A stretch of DNA of 30,455 nucleotides, taken from Chara braunii (Eukaryota > Streptophyta > Charophyceae > Charales > Characeae). Shown in pieces: positions 9,973-19,399 of the stretch (positions are counted from its first letter, which is position 1; each line of letters begins with the position of its first letter). The translations under genes and the position numbers were made by a program. Location of the stretch: NCBI GenBank assembly GCA_003427395.1, contig BFEA01000147.1, positions 1,353,045-1,383,499 on the forward strand, in the 5' to 3' direction. The notes beneath the pieces were generated by a model that ran no database searches, was not told the origin of the DNA, and was given only the letters and a program-made list of their open reading frames with translations.

Positions 9973-10450
9973 TAACTCGCCCGTTCCATAACGGAATCGG
10001 GCGAAGTAAAGACCGAATTTGGGGTTTCAGACTATGGCGACCCCGAATCCGATGTTAGTTTTAGATGAAAGTTAGCAGGATAGGAGTTAGGGAGAAAAAA
10101 TAGTGCGACGAGATATGGCGGAAATGAGAAAAGCTCGGATGGAAAAACACTTACCTCGCTCGGTTCGTGACGGAATCAAGTATGGGAGATGGCTAATCCG
10201 AGGTTTTAGCCTAGGGCGAATCCGGTGATGCAATCAGAATGACAAGGAAATAAGTAGGAGAGAAGTTAGAAGGAGAAGGTTGTGCGGGGGAGCTACGTAG
10301 AGGTGATAAGGAGCCATGGAAAGATAGTTCGATCACCCGTTTCTCAATGAAAACTGGCCAACCTGGGTCCGATTTTGGGGTTCCGGGACATCAAGAACCA
10401 ATCGGAGGGGCCGGATCGGTGAAGCAGAAGATGGAAAATGCAATGTGAGC
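9973..10450 (-). repeat. Tandem ~178-bp repeats (three units)
   Basis: Units begin near 9973, 10149 and 10331 (spacing 176 and 182). Each has, on the plus strand, a (T)CACC/TCGCCCGTT-like start, an ACGGAAT or ATGAAAACTGG block, CCGA(A)TTTTGGGGTTTC, and a CGAATCCG(G)TG-like block. Between these blocks is purine-rich filler. On the minus strand the first block reads as G-GT(G/A)AGT, a 5' splice-site-like string. Similarity is moderate. They resemble satellite or spacer subrepeats, and an rDNA-spacer origin is possible given the 18S fragment 0.9 kb downstream, but this is unproven. Confidence 0.5.
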
Positions 10451-10836
10451 AGCAGGGGCTGCGCCCGAGGGTGAAGGTAGCAGGCGTCGATGTATCTGGC
10501 CGGATTCGGGGGTCAGATTCATTCGTTTTTACTCACTCTATCAAAGATAGTAGCAAGTGAGCAGCGGGGGTTAGCGACTTACCTGTGGGCCGTCCGAGCT
10601 CTCTCTCCAAAGCATGTGCCTGTCGCGATGTTCTCCCAAAATGAGGTGTTCACCCCATGATCTCGAGTGAACCTGGTCGTACGAACGACCAGGGGCAGGC
10701 GCTTACAAAGATGCAGTAGAGAGCTTACAAGACGAGCGACGAGGCGGACGAATGAAAGCTAGGAGTTAAAGAGAAAGAAAGTGGGTAACTCGAGGCGGAG
10801 TTTAAGTCAAGAGTGTTTCCGTGTGTGTATGAGTGG

Positions 10837-10840
<4 letters not shown>

Positions 10841-10891
<51 letters not shown>

Positions 10892-10976
10892 NNNNNNNNN
10901 NNNNNNNNNNNNNNNNNNNNNNNNNNNNNNNNNNNNNNNNNNNNNNNNNNNNNNNNNNNNNNNNNNNNNNNNNNNN

Positions 10977-11047
<71 letters not shown>
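10841..11047. repeat. (GA)n microsatellite with an 85-base assembly gap
   Basis: Pure GA repeats occupy 10841-10891 and 10977-11047, with N at 10892-10976. The true tract length is unknown. The gap is an assembly artefact of the repeat, not a feature of biology. Confidence 0.95.
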
Positions 11048-11050
<3 letters not shown>

Positions 11051-11361
11051 TCACCTTGGAGCTAGCGATGCGGGAGGAACCAGGAGTCAAGCTGCGGCGC
11101 CGAACTACGCCCCCCTCCATCTAGGCCCACTATATCAAGCGTGCGGCAAGAATGAATCCGGTAGTAATATGGGCGAGGTGCGTTTATGAAACAGGGGTAG
11201 CAGCGGACATTAAGAAGGAAAGAGAAAGGAGTTGATTTGAACTCACCCGTTCAGCAGTACCCGATCGTGCTCACCTTCGCGTCTGAGTCCTGGGAGCCTG
11301 GCCGGGAGCTTGGCCAGGCATGCGGATGAAGGAGGGGGATAGGTTGCTCCCCTTACACGGC

Positions 11362-11460
11362 TACCTGGTTGATCCTGCCAATAGTCATATGCTTATCTCA
11401 ACGACTAAGTCATGCACACCTGAGAGTGAACACTTGACGCCGTAAACTGTGAATGACTCC
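11362..11460 (+). pseudogene. 18S rRNA 5'-end fragment
   Basis: The segment opens with the universal eukaryotic 18S start TACCTGGTTGATCCTGCC, followed by TAGTCATATGCTT and a recognisable ...AAACTG(T)GAATG(A)CTC at its end. Changes from the usual sequence accumulate (GCCAATAG for GCCAGTAG, CTTATCTC for CTTGTCTC, CGACTAAGTC for AGATTAAGCC). After CTCC at 11460 no further 18S sequence follows. It is therefore a truncated pseudogene or a captured rRNA 5' end, not a working gene. Confidence 0.85.
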
Positions 11461-12978
11461 AGATTCGGTATGGGCAGGACTCCGGGAAGGAAGGAAGGAG
11501 ACCGCAAGGAGGGAACCTGGTCTTGGCAAGTGACCTACATATGTCGGCATGTGCTATAGCGGTTTACTGCTCACGTGGGGGAGAGTAACGGGGAGTCTAC
11601 AATCTGGGCGCTGAGCGGAGTTGAGAAGGGAGGCTTCGTGCGATTGTGGTGTTGCTGAGTGTCTACCTTCGTGGACGTGTTCGCTGCTTCGGTCCTCCAT
11701 CGGTAGTGCAAGTGCATTTCTGCTTTAGGGCACCGTTTGGCTATCTGACCTCTATTGTGGTTTTGCTATTTAAAAGTTGTACTAAGAGCTAAGGGTCCTC
11801 TATGCACGGTGCTATATGGGGAGCGTTGTGACTGAGATGGAACGTGGTAAGCAGGCATTAAAGCAGGATAGGAGAGCTTACCTGGACAAGAAGAACAAAG
11901 CAGAACTACCGGACTGCGGTTTGATGAGTAAGGACCACTAGTACGGTACTGACTGGGCTATATCTGATGCTGTTGACGGTACGGAGAGGTTGTCCTATTG
12001 AATCCGGCGGGTTGAACTTCAGATAATCGTAATTAAACAGAGGACTCCTTGGAATTTCTGACAGCGCTAAGCTCTTCCTGCAGTGGCGGAGGTTGTGCTG
12101 ACAAATTGCGGTCCAAGTTGTTGACGCCATTGTGCTGGTGCAGTTTACTTCGAGAGCAAATCTGCTGATATCTGGAAACCAATTATTGTGCATTGAGGTC
12201 GTAGGGTTGCGACGGCTGTATCTGAGTAAAGAGGGGCGAGCCGCAGGGTTAAAGACCCGCCCGCTCGTTAATGCTCAACCGATCGTACCATGTGACCCAG
12301 TTGCAGGCAGGCCGCAAGGAGTAGGCCTGGTCAGGGGAAGCGGTATCATGAGTTGAGGAAGTGGTTAGATTATTCCTGTAGCCTGGAGGTCCGTCTGGGG
12401 CAGTTCGTCTGCGTTTCATCTTCGGTTTGGCAATCCTACTGCGACTTCTGGCCGCCATTGCGGGGCCCTCAAGTGCATCCAGGAAACAAGGCCCTCTCCC
12501 TCGAGTCAGAGTGCACCATTCTTGAATTTGAGGGTCTTAATGCTTTTATTCCTGCCTTTCTTACTCTAAGTCTAGTCCTGATCTGAGAGGAAGGCGGCAG
12601 GAGGGATTGCAGCCCGTAGGTCCGCAACAAGACTCTATGGGGAGTCAACCCACTGATTGCGGGAGCTCTGCCGAAACTTAGGAGGAGTTCTGGAGGCAGG
12701 GAATTGAGAGGTAACCACTGTTTTTTCCTCTATAAACCCAGACTATAGCCCCTATCTGTATTGCCTATTGCATGTTTGACTGAGTATATGGTATGTGACC
12801 CTACTTTGACTTTTTGTCTGACTTTCAGGACTTAAACCAGACTAAATAAAAGAATGTTTGGGCAATTTCAGTTTCATTTTTTGTTGACTGTGTGAAAGCA
12901 GATTGCTTAAAGAGATTGCATATGGGAAGGGCAGGATGGGAAGCAGTTTTTGCGTAGGGTTTGACTGGGTCATTAAGG
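11461..12978. other. Unrecognised GC-balanced sequence after the 18S fragment
   Basis: No protein family is recognisable in the short ORFs (such as 11906-12193 minus and 12353-12586 plus). The stretch is not low-complexity. It carries local inverted strings such as AGGCAGGCCGCAAGGAGTAGGCCT (near 12306-12329, shown as its outer AGGC...GCCT arms). It also has one copy of the GGGAG-CTCTGCCGAAA motif (12661-12676) that recurs at 15.0-15.3 kb. It could be noncoding RNA or simply decayed repeat. Confidence 0.4.
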
Positions 12979-13340
12979 CTGGGAGGTCCCCATAAGTTTG
13001 GGGAGACTCAGTGCTATGTTTATTTTGAATTGTGTGGAGCATCAGGCCATTCAATAAGTTTAGGTGGTTTGATTGCTCTTGAGACTGGGAAGTCCCCATA
13101 AGTTTGGGAAGACCTAGTGTTGTGGATTTGCATTGAGAATCAGATCATTCTATAAGTTTAGGTGATCTGGTTGCTCTCACTTGCGAGGGCTAATTGTGAT
13201 TGACTTTTTCAAGGGCCAGGTGCATTTTGTAAGTTCAGGTGTTTTGGTTGCCTTGTTTATTTTGGGTTTTTCTCTGTTTATTTGGTTCTGAACGAGGAGG
13301 TCTGAGCCGTTCTATAAGTTTAGGTGACTCAACCTCTTCC
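12979..13340 (+). repeat. Hairpin array, cluster 1 (six hairpins)
   Basis: Six stem-loops share a loop core TAAGTTT or TAAGTTC, usually followed by AGGTG. H1 is 12979-13011, H2 13037-13078 (12 pairs, one bulge), H3 13084-13118, H4 13135-13176 (9 continuous pairs plus an outer GAG/CTC), H5 13211-13254 (weak), and H6 13295-13338 (about 11 pairs with a bulged C). The arms differ between hairpins but still pair with their own partner, including G-T pairs. H1 and H3 have a short loop closed by CCC/GGG. H2, H4 and H6 have a 17-19-nt loop. Spacing is 50-85 bp. Confidence 0.75.
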
Positions 13341-13379
13341 TGTTTTATTATGAGAAAATGAACAACATAGGATTCGTGA

Positions 13380-14270
13380 AAAAAAAAATAAAAAAATATT
13401 GGGTTTGAACGAAATTTATTGAAGCTTCTAAAACTACAGGATTTAGGCCTCCCGTAGGAGCAAGATTCGACGTGAAGTAAAATAACTTCAATAAAAAGGC
13501 AATTTTTTAAAACCACTGGAAGTGGCGAGGAAAAAAAAATGTTTTTTTCTTAAAAAATCATTAACAAGCGAAGCATCGTTTATTAAGGAGTAAAAATATG
13601 CAATTATTTTATTGTCTGAAAATATCTTGTGTATAGTCCTACAAGTCATATAGCATAGTGAACGTGTTCGAGGGTTTCGTGAGCAGACTTACATGTTATC
13701 TTGTTTGTGACTACGTTCCCCTTAATATGTTCTCATTTTATGGGCAACCTTTCCCTTTTTTTTTAGGATTTTATTTTTTTTTCTTTGGATTTTTATTTTT
13801 TACTTGGATTTGACTAATAATTTAAAGATGCATCCGGGGCAAAAGTTGTTAGTGTGAATATTTTGCACATCATATATTTTTTTTGCATGTTTCTACTGTT
13901 AGCTTCGAAATTGCTGTAGAGGAATTGATACTGTTGAGAACGACGTATAATCCTGTACGTCAGTATTCACCAAAACTGTTTTTTTTACAACTTTCAAGTT
14001 CGCGCTGCAAATTTTTTATTCGAGCTCTGCTGTTTATCAGTCTGTTGGAAATCACTTATAGTCCTATAACAGAATTTTTGCTACAAAGCGTTTTCCGACA
14101 CATTTTAAAGATCGCTTCACTTTTAGCTCGATTTTTGGCCTCGTCTCTCGAGAAAGGATTAAAAACGGTGTTCTTTTTTTGTTTAATACAACTATTTCAA
14201 TTTTACAATTTCACTCTATACAAAATGTTAGGTTTTATTGGTTTTGTTGGGTTTTCACAAATCCTTTGTT
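13380..14270. other. AT-rich stretch between hairpin clusters
   Basis: Contains A and T homopolymers. A 129-codon open frame (13883-14272) has a hydrophobic, Leu/Phe-rich translation and no known motif. Short echoes recur inside it (TATAATCCT / TATAGTCCTA near 13947, 14059 and 13633), as do GCGCTGCAAATTTTTT and GAGCTCTGCTG, which resemble the ~122-bp repeat core. This suggests old repeats rather than a gene. Confidence 0.4.
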
Positions 14271-14282
14271 GAACTGGAAAGA

Positions 14283-14511
14283 GGGCAGACCATTATATAA
14301 GTTTAGGTGGTCTAGCCCAATGCCACGCACATATTGGATCAGAGAGAAACGAATCAGGCAGAGAGTCAGACTGTTCTGTAAGTTCAGGTGGTCTGACTCA
14401 AAACCTCGCACATGCTGGAACCCAAAGGTTATAATTTGGCTATATTTTATTACTATCTTATTTAAGAACAGACTAGTCAGACTATTCTATAAGTTTAGGT
14501 GGTCTGACTAT
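14283..14511 (+). repeat. Hairpin array, cluster 2 (three hairpins)
   Basis: H7: GGGCAGACC (14283-14291) pairs with GGTCTaGCCC (14309-14318) with one bulged A. H8: GAGTCAGAC (14363-14371) pairs perfectly with GTCTGACTC (14391-14399). H9: TAGTCAGAC (14474-14482) pairs perfectly with GTCTGACTA (14502-14510). The loops of H8 and H9 are both 19 nt (TGTTCTGTAAGTTCAGGTG and TATTCTATAAGTTTAGGTG). The outermost pair differs (G-C versus T-A) yet is kept complementary. Spacing is 81 and 111 bp. Confidence 0.85.
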
Positions 14512-14685
14512 AGCTTATCACAATCTGAATAGCTCAGTCCTACGCCCACATTGAATATTAAGTTCATATATATATATATATATATAACTTGGCTGTTAAA
14601 ACAATTCAGGGCGACTAGAATGACCTAGTCATATGCCCAAAGAAGAAAAAAGTTGGTTTGCCCTGTGTTTATAGATATCATGACT

Positions 14686-14723
14686 AAGTTAGGCATGCCG
14701 CATAAGTTTGGGTGACCCGACTT
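14686..14723 (+). repeat. Hairpin H10 of the same family
   Basis: AAGTTAGG...CCCGACTT arms enclose CATAAGTTTGGG, the CATAAGTTT-GGG form seen in H1 and H3. Pairing is AAGT/ACTT outside and GG/CC inside, with a mismatch and an internal loop. Confidence 0.55.
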
Positions 14724-15020
14724 TATGCCTTATGTAAGCTGGGTATGAAGGGATAAAGCATTAGAAGACTATGCACTATTGTTTGCTAAGTTGACTTTGG
14801 GATGGTGAAAGTACTTACCTTTGTGATTTTGCCTGCATGTGACTGAGTGAGGCGACTACTTAGTCTAAGTTTCAGTTTGATAGGTAGTTTCTTTAGTAGC
14901 TCGCCACGTGCTACAACCATAAGAGTTAGTTTCAATTCCTGCATTTTTTGAGCTAAGTTTTTTTACTTAGATCAATTCTCGCATTTTCTGAGATCATTTA
15001 TTATACTTGGCTTTGTATAA

Positions 15021-15395
15021 ATTTTGGTAAGCTACTTTCTCTACGGGAAGCGCTGCCGAAATTTCTGCAAAATCCAAGGAGTTAGTCCAATTTTGATTTT
15101 TCAAAGTTCCACTTGTCTAAAGTTTATATATGGCTTAGTAAAAATCTGAAAAGTCTCATTTTCTAAAGGGAGTGCTGCCCAAATTTTTGCTAATTCATGG
15201 AGTTAGACAAAATTGAATTTTGGAAAGTTGAAGACTATTTCTGCTTTCATATTCAGGCTGATATAAATTTTGGAAAGACACTTTTCCTACGGGAAGCGCT
15301 GCGAAAATTTTCTTAGTTTACAGGAGTGAGATTATATTTGACAAGTGACAATTCTATAAAATTCACTCTGTATAGAGGAGATTCTGCCAGGGTCT
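15021..15395 (+). repeat. Diverged ~122-bp tandem repeats with GGGAAGCGCTGCC core
   Basis: Cores lie at 15045 (GGGAAGCGCTGCCGAAATTT), 15168 (GGGAGTGCTGCCCAAATTTTT) and 15290 (GGGAAGCGCTGCGAAAATTTT), 122-123 bp apart. Each is preceded by TTTGGTAA/TCTGAAAA/TTTGGAAA and C(T)ACTTT-like sequence, and followed by a GGAGTTAG or GGAGTGAG string. A partial fourth core (GAGGAGATTCTGCC) is near 15375. A related core sits at 12661. No ORF is conserved between units. Confidence 0.65.
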
Positions 15396-16017
15396 ACCTT
15401 TCTTTTGACACTTGCTTAGCGGTAGATTCATGCTTAGTTAAATAGAATGGTTTGAATGAGATCATGATATGAAAATTACTCTCCATGAATTTACAGACTA
15501 AGCTTGGGGATTGACTTGTCTTGTGTTACAATGTGTTACAAGTCTTCTTGATCGATTGATTCAGGATTTGGGCTAGATTCAACTTGATCTTACAAGAATA
15601 ATCTTCTGTTATCACTGATAACACGTCGGTTGCCGATTCGTCGATTTACGATTCAATTCCAATCCACTTTTGCCACTCAACCTAAAGGCTTCAGCCCTGT
15701 AGTTTGAATTGTTTCATTGTGTTTTCACCCGGACTTTATTGAACGACCATTTAACAAAAGTACTGAGTATTTATTTTGGGGAGTTGCACAGGAGTGAGGT
15801 TTGTATGGCTAAAGCAAGGGGTATGAGCATAGAGAATGGTTGAAGTTGACCCCGTGTAGTGCGTGGACTTTTGTTGAATCTTTGATGTGATTGCAGGTAT
15901 GTTTGTGGTTTGGACTCTGGATGTGACTGCCTGCGATCACACACATATATGGCTGAAAGGAGTCCAACTGTGACTGTGAGAAGTGATCGTCCTATATTAA
16001 TAACCCTTTATATATAT
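15396..16017. other. No gene seen
   Basis: Mixed sequence with a splice-acceptor-like TTTGATGTGATTGCAG ending near 15897 and a GTATG string after it, but no coding frame on either side. It leads into an AT-rich tract just before repeat L copy B. Confidence 0.35.
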
Positions 16018-17101
16018 GTGTGTATATATATGTCTTGAGTGCTTCGTGCGACCTACTGTGACCGCGCGTAAGGGTTGAACAGATTGTGTTTTCGAGGGGA
16101 ATGAGACTTCCCCTTATCCTTTGCGTTTTAGAGATTTTTTATAGTTGGACATTGTAGTCCGTGACAGCCATCAAAGTCAAACCCCTTGGCTTCTCTCCAG
16201 GCCCTAGATGATGAAGCTGGTCTCCAGGGCCATAAGAGACGATTGCCACTACAGGTATGAACCTGTGCACCACCCACTCTCCGCAAGGTGCAGAAGAGGG
16301 TGTGGTTTTCAACTGCATTTAACGGTTGTCCAGCGTCGAGAGATCAATCCCTCAAGGCGAGTGTCAGCGGACACTTGAGTGTCGAACGCGACCCTCGAGA
16401 ATAACGAGGATCGCATGAGTATGAATACTACATAGTACGCCATCATTGCGAATGCTTGCGTGCGTTTGTATTGCTACTCGATATGAGTAGGCCCTGCGTC
16501 CGCGCGGTTTATACTAAGTCTCGCGCGTGTCGCCTATCCGATTTCCGCGTCAGAAAGTTATGGGATGACTATTGAAGGGACTAGGAGTGTTGTCGCGTTG
16601 TTTGATGTGTGTGTGTGTGTGTTTTATTTTTGCGTTCGTAGAGTGGTGTATGCGTGGTGAGTGGGATACGTCCTCGTCGACCGACAACGAATCGCATTTG
16701 GGACTTCAGCCCCCCAACTTGAAGTTAACGGTTCGCATGCGGACCCGACAGAGGCCTCATACCGCGCGTACCCCCTATGCTACAACGAACGAGAAACGCC
16801 CTCGGCTGGTCCACCTCTGCGATTGCAGCTGATCAGCTTCCGTACTGTGAACTGGTAGCTCGGTGGGGATACGCCCACCGAAGGTAGGTGACATCTCCCG
16901 TAAGGTGGAGGTAAGTCGTGCCTCACGTAGGCCCTATCCTGTCGTAGAGGCTCGCGAGAGGTATGGCTAGCGCACTCGGCCGGAGCGGCTTGCGAAAACT
17001 CCATGTATATTCACGACGAAGGATTTAAACCAACTCCTGCGTTACGCGGCCGAAAGCGTCCCGCGCTGCCTCGTGCGGTGCCGGACCGATGCGCTCAATA
17101 T
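16018..17101 (+). repeat. Dispersed repeat L, copy B
   Basis: Homologous to 92-1134 from the CTTGAGTGC / CTTGGGTATGC start to the shared GATGCGCTC end. The central part (16430-17100) is the most similar. Part of the 5' third (16160-16330) differs, so copies have either diverged unevenly or carry different insertions. The GAGGTAAGT string is kept near 16906-16914. Short ORFs (16572-16832, 16661-16858) are not in the same frame as those in copy A. Unlike copy A it is not followed by integrase sequence. Confidence 0.8.
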
Positions 17102-17867
17102 CGGTCCCCCCAATTTTTTTGTCGCGGAGGGAGTGGTGGCTTAAGCCATTAGTCCCCCCACCACGAAAAACCTCGGGGGACCGGTACCAAATTTTCATGA
17201 GGGTTACCGGTACCACATTATGAAATCCCACGCAATGGTAACAATGGAAAGAAAGTGGAACTGCCGCCACGATTTGTTTCGCAGTTAAAATAATTTCTAA
17301 AATTTTAAAAACTATTTTTACTGGAAAGATCACAACCTAATTTAAATGCCCTACAATTTTCACGATTTTTAACGCCTTCCAACATAAAAATTTCCAATAA
17401 TTAAATAATCATTCTATAGTATAATTACATTCTAAATTTCAAATTTTCATTCCATCTTAAAAAATGTTATTCCAATTTTAAAATTTTCCACCTTACTTCA
17501 AAACTTACCTTCCAAGAATGGGGTATCCCTTCTTATTTGAACTGGATGCTAGAGATGGAATGAAAGTCTGAATGAGTTCATAAAATATTTTAATTGGACT
17601 GTTATTCTAAGTAAGGATTTTCAGTCATAAATAGGTTAATCCAATCTAAATTAGAAAATATTTGTTGTAAAAGAATGAAATTTTAATTAAAACATTTCAT
17701 AAACTCGTCCAGACTTTCATTCCATTTTGAACAAATAGATGTAGTTGGAAGGGAAAACTCATATTTAGACGGGAACTTATCAAGTAAAACTGAAAATTTT
17801 AGGATTGGACGAACATTAGAATGATAAGTTATAAATATGAAAGTTTTTTTTTTATAAAATAAATTTT
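17102..17867. other. AT-rich sequence with short repeats, no gene
   Basis: Two ACCGGTACC 9-mers occur near 17180 and 17206. A GTCGCGGAGGGAGTGGTGGC string (near 17121) recurs in altered form at about 19627 and, reversed, near 7672-7695. A fragment resembling repeat K (GATCACAACCTAATTTAAATG near 17327) lies here. No coding region is supported. Confidence 0.45.
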
Positions 17868-18182
17868 TAATTTTAATTTCACTAAAGTTAGGATACTTTT
17901 CCGTTGGTCCGCACGTCGAGGAGTGACAAAAATGAAAAATGCACTGAATTGTTGGGATGACCATTTCAACATCAATTTTTTACATATATATTTTCTTCAA
18001 ATATTTTTCCTTAAAAAATCAGTATCTAATCTTATGGCTCTCCAATTTTTTAGATTTTAAATGTATTTTTTTGAGCTGGAAAAATCACTAAATTTAAGGT
18101 AGTGTTTTCGTTGGCCCACACATCGTAAAGTGGTAAAAATGAAAAATAAACCGAATTGACACGCCAACTATTTCAGCGTATA
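17868..18182 (+). repeat. AT-rich repeat K, two tandem units
   Basis: Unit 1 (17868-17985) and unit 2 (18075-18182) share CACTAAA(G/T)TTA-GG, TTTTC(C)GTTGG(T/C)CC(G/A)CAC, and GTG(A/G)(C/T)AAAAATGAAAAAT blocks in the same order. A further part-unit at 19497-19545 has GAAAAATCGTTAAAGTTAGGA. A reverse copy is at 7803-8045. The family appears to be a dispersed noncoding repeat. Its full length is not determined. Confidence 0.6.
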
Positions 18183-18221
18183 TATATATATATATATATC
18201 GTCACAAATAAATATATATAT

Positions 18222-18712
18222 ATAGGTTGTTTTTTCGGGTGCCCGGATACACGCCCGGGTGTGCGGCTGGGCATGACCCTCGGGTAGGGTTTCGGGTAGC
18301 CCCCCCCCCCTCCGAAAAAAAAAAAAACAAAGTAAAAAACTTCCAGAAAAAAATATGTTGTGTAGAATTGCAATGCAAACAACGTTTGGCTGAGGGTCAA
18401 ATCAGAATTCGTCATCGAATCGGAGATAAAAAAGAAAATGACAAAATCACGCTAAGGGACCCCCTTTTAAATACCCTTAACCCCTTTAAAAACAATTTGT
18501 ATCCCTTTCCCCCTCCCCTTAACAACCAACTCTCAAAAAATGAAAAGAGTCTGGATTTGGGATCCTCTGGGAGAGCACAGAAAAACAAATAAAATAAAAC
18601 AAAAAATATTATTATTATTACTTTTTGCACGCTCAGGTACCCGGGCGTCAAACCCTCCCAAGCATCACACTCGGGTACCGGAATGGGCATGAAAATCTTC
18701 CTATACATATAT
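18222..18712. mobile_element. Inverted-repeat (fold-back/MITE-like) element
   Basis: The left arm (18222-18300) reads TATAGGTTGTTTTTTCGGG and then CCCGGGTGTG...TGGGCATG..CTCGGGTAGGGT. The right arm, reversed (18712-18640), reads TATAGGAAGATTTTCATGCC and then CGGTACCCGAGTGTG...TTGGGAGGGT. The arms are imperfect but collinear over about 70 bp, and both sit in TATA-rich sequence. The interior has homopolymers (C10 at 18301-18310, A12-13) and no transposase, so any element would be non-autonomous. Confidence 0.45.
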
Positions 18713-19370
18713 ACAGGTAATCAAACTTCGGTATGGACCAAACGCATGAACCCAAATGCCCGAATGTACGGGACCCCTTGGGGATGCGTTCGGCCTGAGC
18801 ATTAGATTCAAACTCCATACCAAATTTAAAATAAAAATAAAATACAGAAAATAAAACTAATAATAAAAATAAGAAAAAATAAAAAGATAATTAAAATTAG
18901 TGAATGAGAAAACATGTTTTCGACACCACCATCTTTGGCAAATTTTTATTTTTTTTTGGCACAACCAAATGCCCTAAAAATTTACAGGTGTGTTCTTCAT
19001 ATAAATAAAAGACATATTAAAATTTTTTCAAAAAATAACAATTTTTTTATGCCCCGCAATAAAGTGAAAATAAAAAGTAAAAAGGGAAACAAAATAAAAT
19101 AGTGACTGGGCGAGCATGATTTTAACAACCATCTTTGGCGATTTTGTATTTTTTTTTTGCTTAGAAAAACGACTTCAAAATTTATAGGCATGTACCTCAC
19201 ATGATACTAAACTCACAAAAACAAAATCGGAAAAAAACTAGGCTACCAGAGTGGCCCGAGGTCACTTTCCCGGTCGGGCAAAAAAACATTAAAATTAATA
19301 AAATTATTTTTTAATTTTATTTTTTAACGCCTTCGGGTTCGGACCCTGAACGGGACCCCAATGTAACTAC
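18713..19370. other. AT-rich, no gene
   Basis: A/T homopolymer-rich sequence. The block CACCATCTTTGGCAAATTTTTATTTTTTTT near 18926 (described by its CATCTTTGGC core) recurs near 19130 with the same GC-poor flank, about 203 bp later, indicating a diverged tandem duplication. Confidence 0.45.
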
Positions 19371-19371
19371 A

Positions 19372-19399
19372 TACGGAGGTCGGTCCGGGGACCTCCGTA
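19372..19399. repeat. 10-bp perfect hairpin
   Basis: TACGGAGGTC (19372-19381) and GACCTCCGTA (19390-19399) are perfectly complementary around an 8-nt loop. It lies in GC-rich sequence inside AT-rich DNA. No U-tract or gene beside it supports a terminator role. Confidence 0.7.

Noticed and set aside
10725-11120. ORFs encoding (SL)n or (ER)n across the GA run
   Set aside because: They are direct translations of a microsatellite and cross an assembly gap.
13883-14272. 129-codon hydrophobic ORF as a membrane protein
   Set aside because: Leu/Phe content follows from T-rich DNA. Internal nucleotide echoes suggest decayed repeats, and no start context or motif supports it.
12979-14723. CRISPR-like array
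   Set aside because: The repeats are imperfect hairpins with changing arms and irregular spacing, in eukaryotic DNA, with no cas genes.
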